Source: JAWVEV01 sp033856535 (lineage in GTDB: Bacteria; Actinomycetota; Thermoleophilia; Miltoncostaeales; Miltoncostaeaceae). Taken from it: DNA of 15,556 bases. A program made the position numbers and the translations under genes. The notes under the pieces were generated by a model. That model was not told the DNA's origin. It did not search any database and saw only the letters and a list, made by a program, of their open reading frames with translations. Positions 9,245 to 14,888 of the stretch are shown piece by piece (the first letter of the stretch is position 1; each line of letters starts with the position of its first letter). The stretch is from assembly GCA_033856535.1 (NCBI GenBank), contig JAWVEV010000185.1, positions 1 to 15,556 of the forward strand. The letters run 5' to 3'.

Positions 9245-10161
9245 CCGTCGACGAGTCGCTCTACGCCGAGCTGCGGCCGGTCGCCTTCGCGGTGGCCTAC
9301 CGCATGCTCGGCAGCGTGGCCGAGGCGGAGGACGCGGTGCAGGACGGCCTCCTGCGCCTGCACCGCGCCCTGGCGGACGGCGAGGAGATCGCCGCGCCGC
9401 GGGCCTACCTGTCCACCGTCGTCACCCGGCTCTGCATCGACCGCCTCCGATCCGCCCAGGCCCGGCGCGAGGTGTACGTGGGCGAGTGGCTGCCCGAGCC
9501 GCTGGTCCAGGCCGACGAGGGCGCCGATCCGGCCGTCCACGCCGAGATGGCCCACTCGTTGTCGCTGGCCTTCCTCGCGCTGCTCGAGCGCCTGTCCCCC
9601 GAGCAGCGCGCGGCGTTCCTGCTGCGCGAGGTCTTCGACGAGCCCTACGAGCGCATCGCGGGGATCGTGGGGACCAGCGAGGCCAACGCCCGGCAGCTCG
9701 TGACGCGGGCGCGCCGGCACGTGTCCGAGCGCCGGCCGCGCTTCGAGGCCTCGCGCGAGCGGCGCGAGCGGCTGGCCGACGGCTTCTTCGCCGCGGCCGA
9801 GCGAGGCGACCTGGCGGCGCTCGAGCAGCTGCTGGCGCACGACGTGGAGCTGCACGGCGACGGCGGCGGCAAGGTGCCGGCGCTCGGGCGCGTCCTGCGC
9901 GGCCGCTCGCGGGTGGCGCGCACCCTCGCCAACTGGAGCCGCCTCGCGCCGCGCTTCGGCGGCATCTCGATGCGCCGCGTCGAGGTCAACGGGCAGCCGG
10001 GGGCGCTGCTGCTCGACGGGACCGGGGCCCTGATCGGCGTGATGGCCCTCGACATCGCGGACGGCGAGGTGCAGGCCGTCCGGTCGGTGGTGAACCCGGA
10101 GAAGCTCGGGCACATCGGCACGGCGTTCGAGCTGCCTCAGCGCGGCTCGCCTCCGGCCTGA
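9241..10161 (+). CDS. ECF41-group RNA polymerase sigma factor with fused SnoaL-like domain
   Basis: 306 aa, far longer than a bare ECF sigma factor. Domains: sigma-2 (about 8-72; YRMLGSVAEAEDAVQDGLLRL), linker with WLPEPL (83-88), sigma-4 (about 108-165; LLERLSPEQRAAFLLREVF, then YERIAGIVGTSEANARQLV), and a SnoaL/NTF2-like C-terminal domain (175-295) with DGGGK (207-211) and NPEKL (285-289). WLPEP, DGGGK and NPDKL-like motifs are the known ECF41 marks; the C-terminal domain takes the place of a separate anti-sigma factor, and indeed none is encoded here. The GTG start overlaps the SDR stop. It probably directs its own operon from the TGTCACA-N16-CGTC promoter. The inducing signal is not readable. 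Its 3' end overlaps the converging zinc-ribbon gene by 25 bp. Confidence 0.95.
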   Translation: MTVDESLYAELRPVAFAVAYRMLGSVAEAEDAVQDGLLRLHRALADGEEIAAPRAYLSTVVTRLCIDRLRSAQARREVYVGEWLPEPLVQADEGADPAVHAEMAHSLSLAFLALLERLSPEQRAAFLLREVFDEPYERIAGIVGTSEANARQLVTRARRHVSERRPRFEASRERRERLADGFFAAAERGDLAALEQLLAHDVELHGDGGGKVPALGRVLRGRSRVARTLANWSRLAPRFGGISMRRVEVNGQPGALLLDGTGALIGVMALDIADGEVQAVRSVVNPEKLGHIGTAFELPQRGSPPA

Positions 10162-10532
10162 TCCGAGGCGGCGCGTGAGGCCTCCCAGCGGCGGAGCGCC
10201 TCGCCCACGGCCGCCTCGCGGGTCGCGGCGGCGGCCGACACCTCGATGGCTCCCGGCCCGCGGACGATGCACCTCGCCGGGCCGGAGGGGTCGGAGGGGA
10301 AGCGCTCGGCCGCGGTGGCCGGGCCCTCGATCACCACCTGCAGGCCCGCCGTCTTCATCCGCTCGATCCGGTCGCGCATCGGGCCGGGCAGCAGGTCGGC
10401 CGCGCGCGCCAGCGCCACCCGCCCGCAGCGCTTGCACCGCCAGCGGCCCGCGGCCGCCTCGAAGGCCATCGTGCCGCCGCAGATCGGGCGCACGCAGGGG
10501 CGAGCGGTGCCGGCGCGCGGATCGAGGGCCAT
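10137..10532 (-). CDS. Small zinc-ribbon-like protein, function unknown
   Basis: 131 aa from ATG 10532. Two cysteine pairs, C13-x4-C18 and C33-x2-C36 (inside RWRCKRCGRV), look like a zinc ribbon; the first pair spacing is unusual. The rest is an alpha/beta region ending in an Ala/Arg-rich helix (EAAVGEALRRWEASRAAS). Codon third positions are nearly all G or C, which supports real coding on this strand. The frame stays open to an upstream ATG at 10589 behind GGGGGG, giving 150 aa; from 10532 the Shine-Dalgarno is poor but TATCAG lies 6 nt upstream, so the start is unsettled. It converges on, and overlaps by 25 bp, the sigma-factor gene. It follows arsC on the same strand but past strong hairpins. 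Confidence 0.7.
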   Translation of the reverse strand: MALDPRAGTARPCVRPICGGTMAFEAAAGRWRCKRCGRVALARAADLLPGPMRDRIERMKTAGLQVVIEGPATAAERFPSDPSGPARCIVRGPGAIEVSAAAATREAAVGEALRRWEASRAASDQAGGEPR

Positions 10533-10625
10533 GGGGCCCTGATACCCGGCGCGCCTCGGGTTTGTCGGGGCACCGGCCACGACATTCATGACCCCCCGCG
10601 CCGGCGCCGATGGGTGGGCAGCGCA

Positions 10626-10693
10626 GCCTCCCGGCGCCCCCTCGCCGGGAGGCACGCATCGCTTTCGGTGCGTCCCGCGGCTCAGGCCGCGGG
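10626..10693 (-). terminator. Cluster of three hairpins at the end of the channel-arsC operon
   Basis: Three stems in 68 bp: 10674-10680 with 10687-10693 (CCCGCGG/CCGCGGG, around the arsC stop codon); 10654-10661 with 10666-10673 (8 bp, one G-T pair, 4-nt loop); and 10626-10636 with 10643-10653 (perfect 11 bp, 6-nt loop). They probably end the arsenic transcript. No T-tract. The 149-bp gap 10533-10681 holds this cluster and the possible longer N-terminus of the zinc-ribbon gene, nothing else that I see. Confidence 0.55.
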
Positions 10694-11089
10694 GACGACC
10701 TCCGCCACGAGCGCCGCGACGCGTCGCTCGATCTCGTCCCGGACCTCGCGCACGCGCTCGATCGGCATGTCTTTCGGGTCCGGCAGGTCCCAGTCGAGCA
10801 CCGGCGCCCGCACCAGCGGGCACGCGTCGCCGCAGCCCATCGTCACGGCGCGGTCGGCGGCGCGCTGCAGGTCCTCGCTCAGGCGCTTCGGCCGGGCACC
10901 GGCGAGGTCGATTCCGACCTCGCGCATCACCTCCACGACCGCCGGGTGCACGCGCTCCCCGGGCGTCGTCCCGGCCGACTCCCCCACCGCGCGCCCGGCG
11001 GCGGCGCGGGTGAAGAAGGCCGCGGCCATCTGAGAGCGGCCGGCGTTGTGGAGGCACACGAAGAGCACCATCGGCTTGCCGTCGATCAC
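10682..11089 (-). CDS. arsC: Arsenate reductase, low-molecular-weight phosphatase fold
   Basis: Reduces As(V) to As(III) in the cytoplasm. 135 aa. The phosphate-binding loop CLHNAGRS has the nucleophile Cys12 and Arg18 (CX5R); a second Cys pair lies in TMGCGDACP (Cys86, Cys90); DLPDP near 100-104 supplies the general-acid Asp. The GCGDACP form is common in thioredoxin- or mycothiol-coupled actinobacterial enzymes, so either reductant is possible. The GTG at 11089 was chosen because GGGAGGA lies just upstream and it overlaps the channel stop as GTGA; an alternative ATG is six codons in. It is translated together with the MIP channel, which is the probable exit for its product. Confidence 0.94.
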   Translation of the reverse strand: MIDGKPMVLFVCLHNAGRSQMAAAFFTRAAAGRAVGESAGTTPGERVHPAVVEVMREVGIDLAGARPKRLSEDLQRAADRAVTMGCGDACPLVRAPVLDWDLPDPKDMPIERVREVRDEIERRVAALVAEVVPAA

Positions 11090-11790
11090 GGGGTCCTCCC
11101 GGTCGCGGGGTCGAGAAGCGGCGCGCCGGCGCCCCGGCGCAGCCAGCCGTACAGGAGGGCGCCGGCGAGGCCGCCGGCGAGCGGGCCCGCGAGGTAGAGC
11201 CAGAGGTCGGCCCCGTCCCATGCGGCGAGCGCCGGCGCGAGCGAGCGCGCCGGGTTCATCGAGGCGCCCGTGATCGGCCCGATCACCAGCGCCTCCAGGG
11301 CAACCGTCGCCCCGATCGCGATCGCCGCGAGCGCGCCCTGGGCCCGCGCGTCGGTGGCCACCGCCAGGATGACCACGACGAGCACGAGCGTGAGGCCGGC
11401 CTCGAGGACCAGGGCGCCGGCCGGCCCGCCGTGCGCCGGGTGGGTCGCCCCCACCCCGCCCCCCGGGCCGAAGAGCCCGCGGAGCGCGAGCGAGGCGCCG
11501 ACGGCCCCGGCGACCTGGGCGGCGACGTAGGGCGCCGCCTCGCGGGCCGGGAAGTGGCGCCCGGCGACGAACGCCGCCGTGACCGCGGGGTTGAGGTGCG
11601 CCCCCGAGATGTGGCCCAGGGCGAAGACCATCGCGGCGACCACCAGCCCGAAGGCGGCGGCGATGCCGCCGTGGCCGATCGGTCCGCCGGCCACGCGGTC
11701 GACCACGATCGCGCCGGTCCCGGCGAACACCAGGCAGAAGGTGCCCAGGGCCTCGGCGGCGAGGCGGCGGTTGAGCGGGAGCGGCGTCAC
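11086..11790 (-). CDS. MIP-family channel (AqpS-like) of the arsenic operon
   Basis: 234 aa, six-helix aquaporin/glycerol-facilitator. Both half-helix motifs are intact: SGAHLNPAVT (NPA 67-69) and TGASMNPARS (NPA 179-181), the latter followed by the selectivity-filter Arg182. The filter His of water-specific aquaporins aligns by eye with Ala167, which would widen the pore; the first-helix Phe appears kept. Family knowledge: in Sinorhizobium an aquaglyceroporin (AqpS) replaces the arsenite pump and lets ArsC-made As(OH)3 leave down its gradient. Here the gene is first in an operon with arsC, divergent from arsR, with no arsB or acr3 in the window, so that role fits well. The GTG 11790 lacks a Shine-Dalgarno, and its transcript probably begins within a few bases of it. 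Confidence 0.92.
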   Translation of the reverse strand: MTPLPLNRRLAAEALGTFCLVFAGTGAIVVDRVAGGPIGHGGIAAAFGLVVAAMVFALGHISGAHLNPAVTAAFVAGRHFPAREAAPYVAAQVAGAVGASLALRGLFGPGGGVGATHPAHGGPAGALVLEAGLTLVLVVVILAVATDARAQGALAAIAIGATVALEALVIGPITGASMNPARSLAPALAAWDGADLWLYLAGPLAGGLAGALLYGWLRRGAGAPLLDPATGRTP

Positions 11791-11799
11791 GCGAGGCCG

Positions 11800-11846
11800 A
11801 GCCTATTCAATTGACAGATATCGTTTCAATCGATAGATATACATCG
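11800..11846. promoter_or_regulatory. Divergent ars promoters with ArsR-type operator
   Basis: Rightward: TTGACA (11811-11816), 17-bp spacer, TAGATA (11834-11839), then 7 nt to the arsR ATG. Leftward: TTGAAA (11829-11824), 18-bp spacer, TAGGCT (11805-11800), 9 nt before the channel GTG. Inverted repeat TATCG-N7-CGATA (11819-11835) lies between the rightward -35 and -10 and over the leftward -35; ATCGAT-N8-ATCGAT (11829-11848) adjoins it. This A/T-rich island is distinctive in the window. One bound ArsR dimer would shut both directions until As(III) arrives. Confidence 0.75.
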
Positions 11847-12203
11847 ATGCCGATCGATCTCGAGCTGGCCCCCAAGCAGAAGTCCCCGGCCGGCCAGCCC
11901 TGCTGCCAGCCGGTCGTCTACCCCGACGTCGACCGCGATCGGGCGGTCCGCCTCGCGACCGTCGCCAAGGCGCTCGGCGACCCGATCCGCCTGCAGCTGG
12001 TCGACGTGCTGCGCAAGCACGCCGGCAAGGTCTGCGTCTGCGAGCTGACGCCGCTCTTCGACGTCGGCCAGCCCACCGTCTCCCACCACCTCAAGGTGCT
12101 GCGCGAGGCCGGGATCGTGGACTCGGAGCGCGCCGGCCTCTGGGCCTACTACTACGTCCTGCCCGAGGCCCTCGAGGGGCTCGGCGACTGGCTGTCCGCC
12201 TGA
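11847..12203 (+). CDS. arsR: ArsR-family As(III)-responsive repressor
   Basis: 118 aa winged-helix repressor. Core: AKALGDPIRLQLVDVL (41-55), CVCELTPLFDVGQPTVSHHLKVLREAGIV; the segment from DVGQPTVSHHL is the recognition helix. Cysteines at 19 and 20 (GQPCCQP) and at 63 and 65 (KVCVCEL) can form the arsenite site; an N-terminal Cys-Cys plus a Cys near the DNA-binding helices is the layout known for Corynebacterium-type ArsR, while C-x-C alone recalls the E. coli type, so which three bind is open. The ATG at 11847 lies exactly 7 nt after the -10, so the mRNA should be leaderless; the longer frame from 11811 would start inside the -35. It probably autoregulates. Confidence 0.95.
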   Translation: MPIDLELAPKQKSPAGQPCCQPVVYPDVDRDRAVRLATVAKALGDPIRLQLVDVLRKHAGKVCVCELTPLFDVGQPTVSHHLKVLREAGIVDSERAGLWAYYYVLPEALEGLGDWLSA

Positions 12204-12211
12204 CGGACCGC

Positions 12212-12235
12212 CTCGGGCGTCCCCCGCGACCCGAG
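12212..12235 (+). terminator. Hairpin between arsR and the Cys-rich micro-ORF
   Basis: CTCGGG (12212-12217) and CCCGAG (12230-12235) pair, with two more G-C pairs inside across a bulge. The stem ends one base before the AGGAGGTGA ribosome site, so it could be a partial terminator after arsR or a structure that keeps the site exposed. No T-tract. Confidence 0.35.
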
Positions 12236-12247
12236 AGGAGGTGAGCG

Positions 12248-12286
12248 ATGGACCCGTGCGACTGCGGCGGCACCGGCTGCTGCTGA
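12248..12286 (+). CDS. Cys-rich 12-residue micro-ORF behind a near-perfect ribosome binding site
   Basis: Reads MDPCDCGGTGCC then TGA: five Cys in 12 residues, as a CxC and a vicinal CC separated by GGTG. AGGAGGTGA (12236-12244) matches the 16S anti-Shine-Dalgarno over nine bases, with GGAGG 6 nt from the ATG, the best ribosome site in the window; every codon after the ATG, apart from the stop, ends in G or C. It is 44 nt after arsR on the same strand. Two readings: a thiol peptide that binds As(III) or another metal, or a leader peptide whose Cys codons sense charged tRNA-Cys, as polycysteine short ORFs do in mycobacteria. The competing hairpins just downstream favour the second, the arsR neighbour the first. 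Expression is not proven; the Shine-Dalgarno could instead be incidental. Confidence 0.5.
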   Translation: MDPCDCGGTGCC

Positions 12287-12297
12287 CCCTGCCGGCC

Positions 12298-12336
12298 GGG
12301 GGGCCACCTCCGGAGTGGCTCCCCGCCCCCGCGGGG
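12298..12336 (+). promoter_or_regulatory. Two mutually exclusive hairpins after the Cys-rich ORF
   Basis: Stem A: 12298-12307 pairs with 12315-12324 (10 bp, one G-U, 7-nt loop). Stem B: 12321-12326 pairs with 12331-12336 (CCCCGC/GCGGGG, 4-nt loop). They share 12321-12324 and cannot form together. Stem A starts 12 nt after the micro-ORF stop, so a ribosome ending there would cover or leave free its left arm. There is no T-tract after either, so any stop would be factor-dependent or act on translation of the next gene. Confidence 0.45.
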
Positions 12337-12348
12337 AATATCCCTCCC

Positions 12349-12567
12349 GTGCCGATGGCGTGGTGCGAGCTGGCCGACGCGATGCGCGAGCGAGGGCTCG
12401 CGTGGGACGGAAAGCGGGCGTGGGACCCCGAGGGGCGCTTCGTTGCGGCCGACGCCGGCCTCGCCGGGGAAGAGCCGCCGCGGACGGTCGACCAGGCGCT
12501 GCGGCTGCTGCCCCCCTGGCGGCCCGAGGACGCCGATCGTCCTCCGGCCGCCGGCCGCGGTGCCTAA
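12349..12567 (+). CDS. Small hypothetical protein downstream of the Cys-rich ORF
   Basis: 72 aa from GTG 12349 (70 from ATG 12355). I do not recognise it. Seen: WCELADAMRERGLAWDGKRAWDPEGRFVAADAG, an amphipathic start followed by a Trp/Asp-rich segment, then TVDQALRLLPPWRPED; no signal peptide and one Cys. The frame is open back to GTG 12241, but that codon lies inside the ribosome site of the micro-ORF and the intervening codon third positions are less G/C biased, so the shorter form is preferred. Shine-Dalgarno is weak. It may be the gene controlled by the leader peptide and hairpins. Its TAA overlaps the TAG of the converging cupredoxin-like gene. Confidence 0.5.
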   Translation: MPMAWCELADAMRERGLAWDGKRAWDPEGRFVAADAGLAGEEPPRTVDQALRLLPPWRPEDADRPPAAGRGA

Positions 12568-13436
12568 CGCGTCACGGTGAGCTTCCGGGCCATGCCGAAC
12601 GAGGCGTGCTCATGGCCGTTGCTGTGACGGTCCGAGAAGAAGCACGCGATCACGTACCGGCCGGCCGGCAGGCGCACCTTCACGGCGTTTGTCGTGTTCG
12701 GCGAGACGATGCCCATCACCGATATGAACTGCCCGGGCTCCCCCTTCAGGGCCGGGCCGCGCCCGGTGAGGGAACGCACGACCTCGTCCGCATTGAAGCC
12801 CGGCTTCAGGCGGATGCCGAGGAGGAAGTGGAAGTTCCGCCCGTCGTTCTTGATCTGGAGCGTGCTCCTGCCGGAGATCCGCGCCGGCGCCTTGATGCCG
12901 AAATCGAAGAGCGTCAGGCGGGCGTTGGCGCGGGCCGCCGGCGCGGTGCTCGTCTCCGGGCCGACGGTCACCTCGGCGACCGGGCCGAGGCCCTTGCCGT
13001 CGGGGGCGTTCCCCATCGCCAGGTAGTTGCCGGCCGCCAGCGCGAGGCTCGTCTGGAACTTGCCGCCCGGATCCACGAACTGGGACGTCACGATGGTGAT
13101 CAGATCCTCCGGGATCGCCTGCGACCGGCCGGCGAACGCGCGGAACTGCTCGAGGGTCGCGCCGGGGTTCAGGCGGACGAGCAGCATGAACGCGGGCGCG
13201 CGGCCCGTGTTGCGCAGGGTGACGTCGGTGGCGCCGGCCGGCAGGGTCGCGTCGGGGCTGACCGAGACGTCGTCGGGGCCGGTGGTGAGGACGACGAGGG
13301 ACTCGCGGCCGGCCGTCTGCGCATCGGCGCGGGCCGGTCCCAGGAGCAGGACCACCACGGCCAGGATGCCGACCGCCGCAAGCAGCGCCCCGACCATCCA
13401 CGCCCGACCCGACGGTGCCCAGAGCGCTCGCCGCAT
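12564..13436 (-). CDS. Secreted tandem-domain protein with cupredoxin-like metal ligands
   Basis: 290 aa, unknown function. An N-terminal hydrophobic segment (15-36) ending in ARADA looks like a signal peptide with a cleavage site near 38. Two homologous units follow (about 45-158 and 170-290): each has a strand pattern ending N-GR followed by F-LL-RL-PG, then LPAG-Y near its end. Unit 2 adds potential type-1 copper ligands: His203, Cys265, His271, His275, His277 and Met282 (ACFFSDRHSNGHEHASFGM); unit 1 has none of these at the matching places. This recalls cupredoxins, where a C-terminal Cys-His-Met loop plus an upstream His hold copper, but the spacing is not canonical. The ATG 13436 follows GGGGGACGGA. 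It could be a copper or electron-transfer protein, or a structural one. Confidence 0.85.
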   Translation of the reverse strand: MRRALWAPSGRAWMVGALLAAVGILAVVVLLLGPARADAQTAGRESLVVLTTGPDDVSVSPDATLPAGATDVTLRNTGRAPAFMLLVRLNPGATLEQFRAFAGRSQAIPEDLITIVTSQFVDPGGKFQTSLALAAGNYLAMGNAPDGKGLGPVAEVTVGPETSTAPAARANARLTLFDFGIKAPARISGRSTLQIKNDGRNFHFLLGIRLKPGFNADEVVRSLTGRGPALKGEPGQFISVMGIVSPNTTNAVKVRLPAGRYVIACFFSDRHSNGHEHASFGMARKLTVTR

Positions 13437-13455
13437 GTCCGTCCCCCGGATGACG

Positions 13456-13509
13456 GGCCCGTGGTCGGGCCAATGGATCCGTCTACCTCCCCTCCACCGC
13501 CCCCGTCAA
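13456..13509 (-). promoter_or_regulatory. Possible promoter and 5'-UTR hairpin of the cupredoxin-like gene
   Basis: On the minus strand TTGACG (13509-13504), a 17-bp spacer, GTAGAC (13486-13481). Downstream, before the ATG, a perfect GGCCCG-N4-CGGGCC stem (13456-13471) sits in the presumed leader, 19 nt from the start codon. The promoter match is modest. Confidence 0.3.
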
Positions 13510-13546
13510 GCGGACCACCGGTCGCCGGCGGCGCTGCGCCCTCCGC

Positions 13547-14830
13547 TCACGCCCTGGCGGCGTGCCGCGCGACGATCTGTCGGGCGACGACCGGCGCGTC
13601 CTCGCCGGCGCCGGCGAAGCTCGACGAGCGGCGCGTGCGCAGGAAGTGGACGCCGATGAAGAAGAGCCCCGGCGCGGCCGTGCTGGCGCCGTCGCGCTGG
13701 ACCGGGAAGCCGAGCTCGTCGAGGGCGCCGGGGATGCGAACCCAGGAGTAGTCCGGCCGGAAGCCGGACGTGAACACGACCGTCCCCACGCCCCGCAGGT
13801 CGACCTCGGTCGGGGCGTCGCCGGCGAAGGGCGGCGGCGGCGGGATCTCGGGGGCGGGCAATCCGCGCTCGGCCGCGAGCCCGCGGATCAGGTCCATGAG
13901 CTGCCCGCGCCGCTCGTCGCCCCAGGCGACGCTGGCGGCGAGGTCCGTCGCGAACCGCGCCCGGCGACCCTCCACTCCCAGGAACCGGCCCAGCAGGGTC
14001 ACGCCCTCCGCCCGCAGCGTCCGGTAGTGGAGGTCCCGGTCCACGCCGGCGCCGGTGAGCTGCACGTTGGCGGCCAGCCGCGCCGCGGGGGTCGGAAGCG
14101 AGCTGAGCGGCGCGTCGAGAAAGCCGGTCTCGTGCAGCCACCACACGATGTCCCGCCCGCCCACCCGGCGCGCGGCCCACGGCGCCCGGCCGCAGGACAG
14201 CAGGACGTCCCGGCCGGCGCGCAGGAGCTCGTCGGCGACCTGACATCCCGACTGGCCGCTGCCGACCACCAGCACCGCGCCGGCGGGGAGATCGCCCGGG
14301 TCGCGGTAGGCGGCGAGGTCGAGCCGCAGGACGCCGGCGGGCAGCGTCGCCGCGGCCGGCGGCCGGTGCTGGCGCGGGAACGCCCCGGTCCCCAGCACCA
14401 CGGCCCGCGCCGCGATCGGGCCATCCGAGGTCTCCAGCCGGAACCCCGTGCCCGGCGCGCGGACGAGGCCCGTCACCTCGACCCCGCTCCGCACCGGCGC
14501 CGCGAACGCCTCGGCGTAGCGCTCGAGGTGCGCGACGATCGCGTCGCGCGGCATGAAGCCGTCCGGATCGGGCCCGGCGTAGGGCCGGCCGGGCAGCGAC
14601 AGGTACCAGTTCGGGGTGACCGCGCAGAAGCTCTCCCAGCGGCCGCGCCAGCTCTCCCCCACGCGCCCGCGGTCGAGGACGACGTGCGCGACGCCGGCGC
14701 GCGTCAGCTCATGGCTCACCGCCAGCCCGGCCTGGCCGGCGCCGACGATCACCACCTCCTCGTCGGCGGGCGATCGGCGGGCCCGGGCTCGCGGCACCGC
14801 GGCGTCCTCGTGAACCTCGGCGGTCGTCAT
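13547..14830 (-). CDS. Flavin-containing monooxygenase-like FAD/NAD(P)-binding protein
   Basis: 427 aa from ATG 14830, like the CzcO/YUC-type group B flavoprotein monooxygenases. Two dinucleotide-binding motifs: VGAGQAGLA (29-37) for FAD and VVGSGQSGCQ (188-197) for NAD(P)H. Between them are GESWRGRWESFCAVTPNW (58-75) and VLGTGAFPRQHRP; later TSGFRPDYSW (354-363) and FIGVHFLRTRRSSSF (391-405), typical of this family. Family members oxygenate soft nucleophiles or small organics; the old label with K+ transport is not supported by chemistry. The Baeyer-Villiger fingerprint was not seen. A longer frame to 14881 would cross a palindrome, so the shorter start is preferred; no Shine-Dalgarno, GATACT is 6 nt upstream. 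The neighbouring LuxR-type gene may regulate it. Confidence 0.92.
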   Translation of the reverse strand: MTTAEVHEDAAVPRARARRSPADEEVVIVGAGQAGLAVSHELTRAGVAHVVLDRGRVGESWRGRWESFCAVTPNWYLSLPGRPYAGPDPDGFMPRDAIVAHLERYAEAFAAPVRSGVEVTGLVRAPGTGFRLETSDGPIAARAVVLGTGAFPRQHRPPAAATLPAGVLRLDLAAYRDPGDLPAGAVLVVGSGQSGCQVADELLRAGRDVLLSCGRAPWAARRVGGRDIVWWLHETGFLDAPLSSLPTPAARLAANVQLTGAGVDRDLHYRTLRAEGVTLLGRFLGVEGRRARFATDLAASVAWGDERRGQLMDLIRGLAAERGLPAPEIPPPPPFAGDAPTEVDLRGVGTVVFTSGFRPDYSWVRIPGALDELGFPVQRDGASTAAPGLFFIGVHFLRTRRSSSFAGAGEDAPVVARQIVARHAARA

Positions 14831-14836
14831 GGGCCG

Positions 14837-14881
14837 AGTATCCGGCCGGGCCGAGGGCCGCGCTTCGCCCGATCGGGCCAA
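14837..14881 (-). promoter_or_regulatory. Palindromic operator and -10 upstream of the monooxygenase gene
   Basis: GCCCGATCGGGC (14867-14878) is a perfect 12-bp palindrome, and extends to an 18-bp dyad TTCGCCCGATCGGGCCAA (14864-14881) with one mismatched pair. It lies just upstream of where a -35 would be for GATACT (14842-14837), which is 6 nt before ATG 14830. That is a typical place for an activator or repressor site; the binder is unknown. Confidence 0.45.
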
Positions 14882-14888
14882 CCTCGCG

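Noticed and set aside
9202..10659. 485-codon minus-strand frame opposite the ECF41 gene
   Set aside because: A shadow of the sigma gene; only the separate 10137-10532 frame has a motif (zinc ribbon) and coding-like codon use.
12248..12286. The Cys-rich ORF as a true metallothionein
   Set aside because: The match to fish metallothionein is six residues only and the ORF stops after 12 codons; the downstream frame after TGA is not Cys-rich, so homology is not supported.
12241..12348. Longer start (GTG 12241) for the small hypothetical gene
   Set aside because: The GTG lies inside the AGGAGGTGA ribosome site of the micro-ORF and the extra codons show weaker third-position G/C bias; kept only as an alternative.
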